Source: Symbiodinium natans (lineage: Eukaryota; Sar; Dinophyceae; Suessiales; Symbiodiniaceae). From it: a stretch of DNA of 64,000 bases. Below are positions 20,568 to 28,673 of the stretch, piece after piece. The stretch lies in the NCBI GenBank assembly GCA_905221605.1, contig CAJNDS010001535.1, forward strand, positions 487,368-551,367, read 5' to 3'. Below the pieces are notes generated by a model that searched no databases, was not told where the DNA came from, and saw only the letters and a program-made list of their open reading frames with translations. The stretch's first letter is position 1; each line of letters opens with the position of its first letter. Both the position numbers and the translations under genes were made by a program.

Positions 20568-21099
20568 GTTTAGCGTTTAGGGTTTAGGGTTTAGGGTTTC
20601 GGGCTTGGGGTTTAGGGTTTAGGGTGTAGGGCTTAGGGCTTCGGGTTTAGGGTTTCGGGTTTCCAGTTTAAGGGTTTCGGGTTTTGGGTAGGGAGGGGTT
20701 CAGGAGCTTCTTCAGGTGCAAGCCTGCAATCGAAGTGCATTGTGTCACATTTGGTCCCAAGTAGGAGTACCCCGAATATCACCCCCAAATGCTACAAGCT
20801 TATTCAAGGGCCCACATGAGGAAACACATAGCAACAACCTTAGACCCCATCGCCATAGTTTACTAAAGGCAGGCCTTTACCGGCAAAGGTTTAGGGCTTA
20901 GGGTTAGGTTTTTGGATTCGGGCTTAGGGTTTTGGGCTCACGAGGATTGGGGCGCGTTGAGGTTAGAGGCTTCAGCATTAGGGCTTGGGGTTTCATGTAG
21001 GGCATGGCCGCAATTAACCCTAAACCCTAAACCCTAAATCCTAAACCCCAAACACCCCAAGTGTAATAGGGTGCGGGATGCTTGTGCTGGGTGTACCAG

Positions 21100-21186
21100 G
21101 CAGAGTTCCTGCAATGGCAGTACTCGGTGTACAGCGCTCTGTGCATGTTCACTGCAGCTCCTTGGAAGCATTGGCCTTCATTGGGG
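21100..21186 (+). CDS. Predicted exon, frame uncertain
   Basis: ACCAG|G acceptor at 21099. Two frames are open: AEFLQWQYSVYSALCMF, or RVPAMAVLGVQRSVHVHC. The second has an IPT/TIG-like VHVHC. It ends at a TTTAGGG array. Confidence 0.4.
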
Positions 21187-21407
21187 GTTTAGGGTTTCGG
21201 GTTTAGGGTTTCGGGTTTAGGGCTACTCCTGGCCAGCTGGATTTTGGGAAGGCTCACTTGTCCTGCATATCAGGCGGGCCCACCTATGGGCGTCTTCGAC
21301 ACCAAGGCATGTGGATGCGGACTAGTGGCCTGTGAAGATTTGAGAGCTGGGGAGGAAGGTGCTTGCCAGCAAGTCTGCCTTTTGGCTGCATCAAGCCTTC
21401 GAGACAG

Positions 21408-21460
21408 GCCACCATCTACGCTTGGAATGACACTCTGCGGGTGGTCTGCCACGTGCTGAG
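21408..21460 (+). CDS. Predicted exon, IPT/TIG-like end
   Basis: GACAG|G acceptor at 21407. It reads ATIYAWNDTLRVVCHVLS, a plausible closing strand (LRVVC). A preceding open stretch, AGPPMGVFDTKACGCGL, after CAG at 21273 may be a separate exon. Confidence 0.45.
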
Positions 21461-21716
21461 TTCAGATGCGTGTGCGGTGACCCGTGTATCCTTTCAGATG
21501 ATGCCTTGTAAGGCTGCTAGGGGGATTAGGGCGATTAGGGCGGTTGAGATCGATGTGGGCATCGCAGGCCCTTGCCCACCCTTGCCAGCGCCGCAGAATG
21601 GAATTGGGGCGCAGCCCTCAGACTTAAGCACATCGGTTTAGGGTTTAGGGTTTAGGGTTTAGGGTTAGCAATCGAGGGCTTAGGCAGAATTGCAACGAAT
21701 TGCAACGATCGCCGAG

Positions 21717-21797
21717 GAGACCATGAACGTGTCGATCTCCCTGGACGGGAAAGCTACGGTCAGCGATGTGTTGGGCAGAGCGCTTGGGAAGCCCTGA
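21717..21797 (+). CDS. Predicted terminal exon
   Basis: GCCGAG|G acceptor at 21716. It reads ETMNVSISLDGKATVSDVL, then GRALGKP, followed by tandem stops TGATGA at 21795-21800. The VSISLDG pattern resembles the strand after IPT/TIG domains. Either this ends one gene, or a donor lies before the stop. Confidence 0.45.
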   Translation, partial: ETMNVSISLDGKATVSDVLGRALGKP

Positions 21798-21985
21798 TGA
21801 TTGTACTTTTGTAGCAAGCTTTATATTCAGAGTATTATGCATTTGTTGGTATGCGAGTATGCTATATTCGAGTATACTATATTGTATGCTATGTTGAATA
21901 TTGTTACATGATGTGTTTTTGTATGATATTTGTAGTTATCACTACTGCAATCGTGCCCATTCCATTGCGAAGTTGTTGTCTAAAG

Positions 21986-22130
21986 GTGCACGTGGGCTCT
22001 CTTCACATCTTTGACCATGATGAATGGTGGCTCAGCAACGACTCAATGACCTCGTGCCAAGGTTACGCTGTTCGCATCTTGCCCGCACCGACGATCCTCG
22101 ATATGGTCTGGGCCCCACCGGGAGTGGAAG
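21986..22130 (+). CDS. Predicted exon, unassigned
   Basis: TAAAG|G acceptor at 21985. It reads VHVGSLHIFDHDEWWLSN, then DSMTSCQGYAVRILPAPT, then ILDMVWAPPGVEA. One of the longest convincing open islands. Donor not placed. Confidence 0.5.
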
Positions 22131-22277
22131 CCCTTATTCAGCGGTGGCATAGTCCCGACACCCTAAACCGCCCTGGGCCCTCAACCCTGCAAGCCTCAAG
22201 ACCTAACACCCCGAACCCCTAAAACCTCTAAGACCCCCCCCCCCCCCCCCAAAGCCCTCAACCCTAAACCCCAACAG

Positions 22278-22388
22278 TCCCTCCTGTGCAGACGCCGGCC
22301 GTGTGGACGGTTGGGGGGCCGCTAGAGTTGAAGATCGCGGGGATGGACTTCCCAATGCCGGAGGTGGCACCCGCCTCTGCTACCATGG
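22278..22388 (+). CDS. Predicted exon, IPT/TIG core, consensus donor
   Basis: AACAG acceptor at 22277. It reads PPVQTPAVWTVGGPLELK, then IAGMDFPMPEVAPASATM. GTATGT donor at 22389. VGGPLELKIAGMDFP fits the V-I-G-F strand of IPT/TIG. Confidence 0.65.
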
Positions 22389-22656
22389 GTATGTTGGGCG
22401 GGGATGTTTTGGGGGAGCTTTCTGGTGGCTTTTGGGTTTTTGGGGGCTTCAGGATCGTTGGGCTTGGGTGTTTCTGCGGATTAGATTTTTTTCAGGTTTT
22501 TTTGGCTTTTGGTGTTTAGGGTTTCGGTTTTTGGGGTTCTTAAAGTTAGGGCTTTAGGGGTTTCAGGGTGTTTGGTTTAAAAGGTATAGTGGTTTGGGGT
22601 TTGGGTTGAGGTTTCCGCTTCCCAAAGCACTACCCAGATCTTGTTCGACTGCGCTA

Positions 22657-22790
22657 GAAGGGTGCATGTTTACCCCATATCCCCCTTCGGCAACTTACTT
22701 TTTGTTTATACAAACCCCTAAGAGGATTTTGAATATATAATTCTTATTCAGGTTCCAAGAGGAGTATAGTAGAAGGGGGCATGTTTACCT
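22657..22790. repeat. 20-base direct repeats flanking an AT-rich segment
   Basis: TAGAAGGGTGCATGTTTACC at about 22656 recurs as TAGAAGGGGGCATGTTTACC at about 22770, about 115 bases apart. The segment between is AT-rich and could be an inserted element flanked by a duplicated target, or a tandem duplication. Confidence 0.6.
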
Positions 22791-22811
22791 GAGCAGCACG
22801 TTCTGGCTGAG

Positions 22812-22866
22812 GTGGAACTGGCCTGTGTCTTCTTCGACCACTCTGCCCAAGGCAGATGCTTGCGAA
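22812..22866 (+). CDS. Predicted exon, IPT/TIG-like
   Basis: CTGAG|G acceptor at 22811. It reads VELACVFFDHSAQGRCLR. The LACVFF pattern fits the central cysteine strand. A CCCTAAA array follows. Confidence 0.5.
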
Positions 22867-23446
22867 ACCCTGGACCCTAAACCTAAACCCTAAACCCTAA
22901 ACCCCAAACCCTAAACCCTAAGCCCTAAACCCTAAACCTAGGTTCTTCACGAGCCGCATTTGCGAGCTCGCGGGGCCTGTAAGGCTTGCAGCTTCTTCTC
23001 TTGCGTTGGCAGGCTTCATCTTTGAGTCCTACGCTGTACGACAAGAGCTGATGTGGCGCAATCTGGTACAGGAGAAACTTGGGTGGTGGTTGCTGGCGTT
23101 CCTGCATCAAGTGGACCTAAACCCTAAACCCTAAACCCTAAACCCTAAACCCTAAACCCTCAACCCTAAACCCTAAACCCTAAACCCTAAACCCTAAACC
23201 CTATGCCTCACGTCTGTGCAAGCTCCTGTTTGGTTCCAGGATGCGTGCCCAGATGTCCCGTATGTTCAGTGGACACATCAATGGCCGCGAGCTCGCATGC
23301 AAGTCGCTTTCTCTGCACATTCCCGGACAGCTCACATCCCCTGAGGCAAGATGTTCGCGAGCAGTTCTGTGCACATGCAGGCTGCCCTAGCAAGATCCGA
23401 GCAAGTGCCGAAAAAGTCATGGCATGGCTGTGGGAAGGGGGACCTT

Positions 23447-23508
23447 AAGTTTTCTTTAAATAAATATGTTTTCATTTAAATTTCAAATGTATTATTTAAA
23501 GAAAACTT
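23447..23508. repeat. 62-base AT-rich hairpin
   Basis: AAGTTTTCTTTAAATAA and its exact reverse complement TTATTTAAAGAAAACTT form 17-base perfect arms around a TTTCATTTAAATTTC loop. Base composition differs sharply from the surroundings. Confidence 0.85.
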
Positions 23509-23543
23509 GTTTTAATTTTAGACATGGAAGCTTCACTGACCAG

Positions 23544-23645
23544 GCGCTCCCATGAATTGGAGTGGAGCCATGGCCGTGTACCCTGCGGAATGGCTGTCCA
23601 ACGGTGAAGTTCAGTGTACCGTCCCGGCACTGCCGATGACGATGA
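23544..23645 (+). CDS. Predicted exon, IPT/TIG closing strands
   Basis: ACCAG|G acceptor at 23543. It reads APMNWSGAMAVYPAEWLS, then NGEVQCTVPALPMTM. LSNGEVQCTVPALP is a clear IPT/TIG end. Confidence 0.65.
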
Positions 23646-23775
23646 GGCCTTCCAAAGCTTCCCAGCACGTGTCAAGTCAAGAGCCCCAAGCATCTTCGAA
23701 GCAGCCAAAGGTTTAAAAGGGTTTAGGGTTTAGGGTGAATCTCTACCCTTTCCATCGTTCTTCCCCTACCATGCT

Positions 23776-23917
23776 TCTTGGAGCCAGGGGCAATCTGACC
23801 ACGAGCCGGACGCTGATGGCAGTCCTGGCGGCCAAGAACAGCACGGGCTACCAGACCCAGGCGGAAGTTGCGCATGTTGGAGTTGGGGGTATGGTTTACC
23901 AGGGCGACTCTACAGTG
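23776..23917 (+). CDS. Predicted exon, unassigned
   Basis: Open through about 140 bases: LGARGNLTTSRTLMAVLA, then AKNSTGYQTQAEVAHVGV, then GGMVYQGDST. A GTTTAG at 23918 begins the next array. The acceptor may be CCAG at 23787. Confidence 0.5.
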
Positions 23918-24133
23918 GGTTTAGGGTTTAGGGTTTAGGTTTCAGGGTTTAGGGTTTAGGGTGACGTGTGCAGGTAAGTGCGCTGCCTGACGTCCACCTC
24001 ATCCCCCCGGTGCAGATCCTTCGTGTGGAGCCAGAGGCAATGTGCGTGTCACCGTGACGTAATAGCGTGTCAAGTGCAGTCAAGCGGTGTTGAACCTGCT
24101 ATCTACTAAAAGCAAATCGTCCTGTGCATCTGC

Positions 24134-24202
24134 TACTTGAAGGTTCATGCTTACTTATGGTTATAATAACTCTACTTATGAGTACCCATGAACCTTCAAG
24201 CA
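24134..24202. mobile_element. Family A hairpin element, short form
   Basis: The left arm TACTTGAAGGTTCATGCTTA and the right arm GAGTACCCATGAACCTTCAAG pair almost fully; only 69 bases. The right end abuts a CCCTAAA array. Confidence 0.85.
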
Positions 24203-24269
24203 ACCCTAAACCCTAAACCCTAAACCCTGGACCCTAAACCCTAAACCCTAAACTGCTGGACTTGGCGAG

Positions 24270-24366
24270 ATCATGGCCGTGCTCGAGCGCAATGACACCA
24301 GCAGTGTGGACCCGCTGTACCTGAGAGTGTTCGGCGAGTCGGCTGCTCAGCAACTGAGTCAAGGCC
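24270..24366 (+). CDS. Predicted exon, unassigned
   Basis: GCGAG acceptor at 24269. It reads IMAVLERNDTSSVDPLYL, then RVFGESAAQQLSQGQ. LYLRVFGES is strand-like. A CCCTAAA array follows. Confidence 0.55.
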
Positions 24367-24636
24367 AAACTCTAAACCCTAAACCCTAGACCCTAAACCC
24401 TAAACCCTAAACCCTAAACCCTAAACCCTAAACAGTGCCTCAGTGCCCTGAGTCGAGCGCCTAAAGCTCACCTGCAGACCGAGGGAGCACTTCCTGAAAC
24501 ATGCCCTTCGAAGCCGGACGAAACGGTCTGACCCCAAGCAGCGGACAGTGATGGTATGCGCAGCAGGCCAGTTTTGCATCTGAAAACCCTAAATCCTAAA
24601 CCCTTAACCCTTAACCCTTAACCCTAAACCCTAAAG

Positions 24637-24729
24637 GTGTTTGCGTTGAAGGCTTCGAGGCCTGGGGACGGGTACAAGTACCCTGGCCACTGGGGGCCCA
24701 GAGTATCCTCGAACGCGGAATGCGTTCAG
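24637..24729 (+). CDS. Predicted exon, 93 bases, array-derived acceptor
   Basis: The acceptor CCTAAAG|G at 24636 is the last unit of a CCCTAAA array. It reads VFALKASRPGDGYKYPGH, then WGPRVSSNAECVQ. The PRVSSNAECV end is IPT/TIG-like. An alternative frame is also open. Confidence 0.5.
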
Positions 24730-24867
24730 TAGTGGTAGCAGTTGCTTCTGGATGCTCTTCTAGCGCTTAGGGTTTAGGGTTTAGGGAGATTTCTAGGCAA
24801 AGGAGGGCTGAGAGTACGGATTCCACGGGCACGCAAGAGAGTCTTGGAACTCCTCCCAGGAATCAAG

Positions 24868-25013
24868 GACCCTAATTTAGACCCCCCAAAATGGTAGGAT
24901 TACCTTTTCATATGGACCCCCCAATAAGGTACAAGGGACCCCAAATTCCGGGCCCCAAAATATTAAGATCACCTTATAATAAAGACCCCCCTATTACCCC
25001 GAATGTCGGAAAC
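24868..25013. mobile_element. Family C element, tandem form
   Basis: Two partial copies of the family C body: AATGGTAGGATTACCTTTT and AATATTAAGATCACCTTAT, each followed by ACCCCCC-rich blocks; it ends in GAATGTCGGAAAC. Confidence 0.6.
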
Positions 25014-25055
25014 GCCCAGGTGCCGCTTGCAGTGGGACTTCCCTGGTCTGAAGGA

Positions 25056-25165
25056 GGGTTTAGGGTTTAGGGTTTAGGGTTTAGGGTTTAGGGCTTAGGG
25101 TTTAGGGTTTAGGGTTTAGGGTTCAGGGTTCAGGGTTCAGGGTTTAGGGTTTAGGGTTTAGGGCA
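25056..25165 (+). repeat. TTTAGGG array with TTCAGGG units
   Basis: G orientation; three TTCAGGG units lie together near 25120-25142. Confidence 0.95.
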
Positions 25166-25489
25166 GGGGTGGTCGGTGCGGAGGCTTGCAGATGTCCCAC
25201 TCACCGAAGGTGACCCTAAAACATATGGGGGGTCGGATTTTCCTTTTCCTAATACTTATGGCCCCTTTTATAACTATATCATAATACCACCCAAAAACTC
25301 TATTCTAATTTTTAAGGCCCCTATATGATCTGATTCTCATTTGCGAACTTGAAAGAGCCCTTGGGAGGGATTCGCACGCGTGCCTCAGGCATTGCATTTG
25401 CACACGTCCTTGGCGTAAGGATGAGAGAGCTAGGGCCCCTTGCACCCTTTAAATGGGGGTACCTCACTCTCGCATTCCCTACTAAGAGC
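25166..25489. other. AT-rich segment with a family D copy
   Basis: The first 170 bases are AT-rich and may be a decayed hairpin element. A family D copy in reverse orientation lies at about 25430-25484 (GGTACCTCACTCTCGCATTC, then CCTACT). Confidence 0.45.
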
Positions 25490-25789
25490 TAAACCCTAAA
25501 CCCTAAACCCTAAACCCTAAACCCCAAACCCAGACTTGCAAGATTATGATGAGAAAGGAGCGGCTCCTGACGGCCTTCGTTGTGAACGAGACCGAGGCTT
25601 TGGCGGTAGATTGCTTGGAGGTTCAAGAGGTTTTACGTAGGGCTTAGGGTTTAGGGTTTGGGGTTTGGGGTTTGGGGTTTAGGGTTAGGGTTTGGGGTTT
25701 AGGGTTTAGGGTTTAGGGTGTAGAATGCCTACAAGTAGGGTAGGTGAGGATGGCTATAACTCATTTTTGGGTACAGTTATAACCCTACT

Positions 25790-25925
25790 AACCCCTAAGC
25801 CCCCCGAACCTCTAACCCCTAAGCCCTAAACCCTAAACCCCAAACCCTACAGCCTAAAGCCTAAAGCCTAAACCCTAAACCCTAAACCCTAAACCCTAAA
25901 CCCTAAACCCTAAACCCTAAACCTC
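25790..25925 (+). repeat. CCCTAAA array
   Basis: About 18 units, with AGCCTAA variants in a row near 25851-25870. Confidence 0.95.
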
Positions 25926-25973
25926 CAAGTTGAGCCCATCTCAGCCCATCCGAAGCTTGAACCTTGGGCTCAG

Positions 25974-26033
25974 GTGGTGTGCGAAGTGCCGCAATATCTG
26001 CAACTCGGCAGCTCTTCCGGTGCTCTTTCAAAG
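25974..26033 (+). CDS. Predicted exon, IPT/TIG closing strand
   Basis: GGGCTCAG|G acceptor at 25973. It reads VVCEVPQYLQLGSSSGAL, then SK. The frame is also open upstream (VEPISAHPKLEPWAQ). VVCEVPQ is the closing VxCxxP. Confidence 0.6.
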
Positions 26034-26208
26034 GAGTCTCTGGAACCCCGGAGCCCTTTTGGGTTTAGGGTTTCGAAAGCCTAAGCCCTAAACCCTAAAC
26101 CCTAAACCCTAAACCCTAAACCCCAAACCCCAAACCCCAAACCTTATTTATAAACCCTCCACCCGAAATCCCCCCTCCCCCACCCCTCCCTCGAAGTGGT
26201 GAGCTCAG

Positions 26209-26281
26209 GCTGTACCTCAACGAGCCGCCACGAGCTCAGAGCATGCGAAGGTGCTTGTGGCAGGATGTGTGCCCACGTGCT
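26209..26281 (+). CDS. Predicted exon, unassigned
   Basis: GCTCAG|G acceptor at 26208. It reads RLYLNEPPRAQSMRRCL, then WQDVCPRAE, running into a CCCTAAA array. Confidence 0.45.
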
Positions 26282-26390
26282 GAACCCTAAAACCCTAAAC
26301 CCTAAACTCTAAACCCTAGACCCTAGACCCTAAACCCTAAACCCTAAACCCTAAACCCTCAGCCCTAAGCCCTAAGCCCCTGAAGCCCAA
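26282..26390 (+). repeat. CCCTAAA array
   Basis: C orientation with CCCTAGA and CCCTAAG variants. Confidence 0.95.
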
Positions 26391-26497
26391 GTTGCTCATC
26401 AAGCTATCCTGGGTAGGTTTCTGTAGCATGAGTTTAGAATGAGATTCCTTGCTTATATTCAGTTCCTTAACGCGCCTGTATCCGTTGTGGGGCTCAG

Positions 26498-26567
26498 GGG
26501 CTCCCTGTCCCTGTCCGTCGACGGGATACTCTGGTCGAACTCGCTGCCCGTGATCTTCATGAGACAG
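26498..26567 (+). CDS. Predicted exon, IPT/TIG-associated strand
   Basis: GGCTCAG|G acceptor at 26497, GC-type donor GCGAGT at 26568. It reads GSLSLSVDGILWSNSLPV, then IFMRQ. LSLSVDGILWS resembles VSISLDG at 21717. Confidence 0.5.
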
Positions 26568-26657
26568 GCGAGTTGATCGAGCTGACCTGCGACAGGGTGA
26601 TTTGCTGGAGTTACCCTAAACCCTAAACCCTAAACCCTAAACCCTAAACCCTGGTAG

Positions 26658-26770
26658 GTTCACTTGCACCTTTCCGGGCCCACCGTGGTGCCGCCCTTCA
26701 CGCCCATCTCCCTGAACGTGACAGCGACCTTCGAGTCCCTCCAGCAGTACCAGGCAGCCATGAGGGCTGG
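26658..26770 (+). CDS. Predicted exon, unassigned
   Basis: GGTAG|G acceptor at 26657. It reads VHLHLSGPTVVPPFTPIS, then LNVTATFESLQQYQAAMR. It lies between a CCCTAAA and a TTTAGGG array. Confidence 0.55.
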
Positions 26771-26771
26771 C

Positions 26772-26893
26772 TTAGGGTTTAGGGTTTAGGGGGTAGGGCA
26801 GGGTTTAGGGTTTAGGGTTTAGGGTTTAGGGTTTAGGGTTTAGGGTTTAGGGTTTAGGGTTTAGGGTTTAGGGTTTAGGGTTTAGGGTTTAGG
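26772..26893 (+). repeat. TTTAGGG array
   Basis: About 16 units in G orientation, running straight into a family A element. Confidence 0.95.
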
Positions 26894-27004
26894 AGGTTCA
26901 TGGGTACTTCTCAGTAGGGTTATAAGTAGGGTAGGTATTTTTTTTTATCTCTGTACGGGTACTTAGAACTTCCCTACTTGTAAGTACCCATGAACCTCCA
27001 AGTA
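26892..27004. mobile_element. Family A hairpin element
   Basis: Left GGAGGTTCATGGGTACTTC, right GTAAGTACCCATGAACCTCC. The first bases of the left arm appear replaced by the array. Confidence 0.8.
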
Positions 27005-27349
27005 GAGGACTTTGCTGTGTAGCGCCCCGAAAGAGTTGCTCAAGCAAGCCAGTCGGAGTTTGGGGTTTAGGCTTCGGGTTTTCATTTTGATGACCTTTCT
27101 CCGGGTGCTGCCAGGGCTTATTCGATTCCAACATAGGGTCTGGGGCATCCCCCCCCCCCCCCCCCCCCGCCAAAAAAAAGGAGAGCAGTTTTCTATATAT
27201 ATATATATATGTATATACACACAAAATACAAAAATCAAGGCTGGCCTTAGGTCGAAAGGGACATCCCCCAAGCTGGGATGGCAAACTCGAACTTGATACT
27301 CAGGATCATAAGCCCACCTCCCGGCAACAGAGATTCCTGGATCTTGTGC
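27005..27349. other. Segment with C20 tract and TA repeat
   Basis: C20 at 27149-27168 followed by a TA repeat at about 27193-27212. The - strand frames here read through these simple repeats and are not credible. Confidence 0.6.
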
Positions 27350-27462
27350 TCTAAACCCTAAACCCTCAACCCTACACCCTAAACCCTAAACCCTAAACCC
27401 TAAACCCTAAACCCTAAGCCCTAAACCCTAAACCCTAACCCTAAACCCTAAACCCTAAGCCC
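27350..27462 (+). repeat. CCCTAAA array
   Basis: About 16 units in C orientation. Confidence 0.95.
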
Positions 27463-27493
27463 TTATTGGATGGAAGCTTTCTTCTGGCGCCAG

Positions 27494-27557
27494 GCGCTGC
27501 GCCGCGCAACCCAGGTGTGGTGCGACTTCGGGCTACCCTCAGAGGCCCACTTGGGTC
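27494..27557 (+). CDS. Predicted exon, IPT/TIG-like
   Basis: GCCAG|G acceptor at 27493, GTCTTC donor at 27558. It reads ALRRATQVWCDFGLPSEA, then HL. VWCDFG fits the cysteine strand. Confidence 0.5.
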
Positions 27558-27624
27558 TTCAGGGTCTTTAGGGTTTAGGGTTTAGGGTCTAGGGTTTAGG
27601 GTTTAGGGTTTAGGGTTTAGGGGT

Positions 27625-28015
27625 CAGCTCTTCGATTTCCCTTCGGAGAGACCGTAAGAACTCCACAGAGACTCAAGTTTTTTTGTGGTAAGTAAGTTCG
27701 AGGCCTCTTGTTAGAGCCCCAAAGCTTCGAGTAGATTCTGGACATTGAAGGGCTTTGATGTGGTGGGTAGGATGCTGATGGAGTAGGGGTGCTGACAATA
27801 GAGACTCGGCTACCCTAAACTGAAAGCTGGTTTGCCGCCAAGGAAGCTCAATTCTGTTGCCATAAGCGGGAAAGCGTATCAACTACGTTGTCTATACATA
27901 CATACACACACACACATACATATCCTCGTGGCGCTGACCATAGTGACAACCACAAACCCTAAAAAACCTTGTTTCATCCAGTTCCTTGCTGCCTCCCAAA
28001 ACCCCTTAAAGAAGC
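27625..28015. other. Array-free segment, no gene recognised
   Basis: Short frames only. CA-rich microsatellite at about 27893-27923. Confidence 0.3.
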
Positions 28016-28128
28016 TAAACCCTAAACCCTAACCCTAAACCCTAAACCCTAAACCCTAAATTTAAACCCTAAACCCTAAACCCTATACCCTAAACCCTAA
28101 ACCCTAAACCCTAAACCCTAAACTCTAA
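28016..28128 (+). repeat. CCCTAAA array
   Basis: About 16 units, broken once by AAATTTAAACCC. Confidence 0.95.
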
Positions 28129-28151
28129 AGAAGTTTGATCCTGGTGTTGAG

Positions 28152-28216
28152 GTCCCGGCTTTGGCGACCGCCACGCTGGACCCCAGTGTCCTCCCAGGAC
28201 CCTCCTCGGATGCTTG
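28152..28216 (+). CDS. Predicted exon, unassigned
   Basis: GTTGAG|G acceptor at 28151. It reads VPALATATLDPSVLPGPS, then SDAW, ending at a TTTAGGG array. Last good island before the channel gene. Confidence 0.5.
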
Positions 28217-28605
28217 GGGGTTTAGGGTTTAGGGTTTAGGGTTTAGGGTTTAGGGTTTAGGGTTTAGGGTTGGAGGCATTCTCCTGGATCCCTTTAGCCC
28301 TCTGGAAGTCTGAGACATGGAGCCTTTGGGAACGATGCCGCATGCCGCCATGGCTCAAGACTTTTGTGGCAAGGCTGTTACAAGACATCAAGACATAGGG
28401 TTTAGGGTTTAGGGTTTAGGGTTTAGGGCTGTGGAGTTTGTTTGCAAGAAGGAGAATAGGACATGTCAAGTTGAGAGGGGGGCAACTGGTAGCGCCCCAG
28501 CTACTGCACAACGACTGTTGACAGCGTGGGGGACGGGAACGGTAAACCCTAAACCCTAAACCCTCAGCCCTAAACCCGAAACCCTAAACCCGCTAAACCC
28601 TGCGC

Positions 28606-28627
28606 GGGGGGGGGGGGGGGGGGGGGG
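28606..28627 (+). repeat. G22 homopolymer tract
   Basis: Lies 47 bases upstream of the channel start codon, between a CCCTAAA array and the gene. Confidence 0.95.
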
Positions 28628-28673
28628 TGCTACACAGCACGATATTGTGAGCACGGTGTAGCCGGCGTCGAAC

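Larger units (their letters stand above)
708..28216 (+). other. Candidate giant IPT/TIG-repeat gene, upstream part (fragmented exons)
   Basis: This entry groups the exon-like islands from 0.7 to 28.2 kb that are listed one by one below. All read on the + strand. Many contain IPT/TIG-like strands: an opening of the type SV-P-G, a central V-G-GF, and a closing VxC-P. IPT/TIG proteins are mostly secreted or cell-surface proteins (plexins, fibrocystin-like proteins); the family link is by motif only. No start codon, signal peptide or transmembrane exon was identified. An in-frame tandem stop at 21795 may end one gene, so the block could hold more than one. Exon order and phase joining are inferred, not shown. 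Confidence 0.55.

Noticed and set aside
22286-22557. Secretory-type frame with FWVFGGFRIVGLGCF and FLGFWCLGF
   Set aside because: The hydrophobic tail is a decayed G/T-rich array. Only the first part, to the GTATGT donor at 22389, is kept as an exon.
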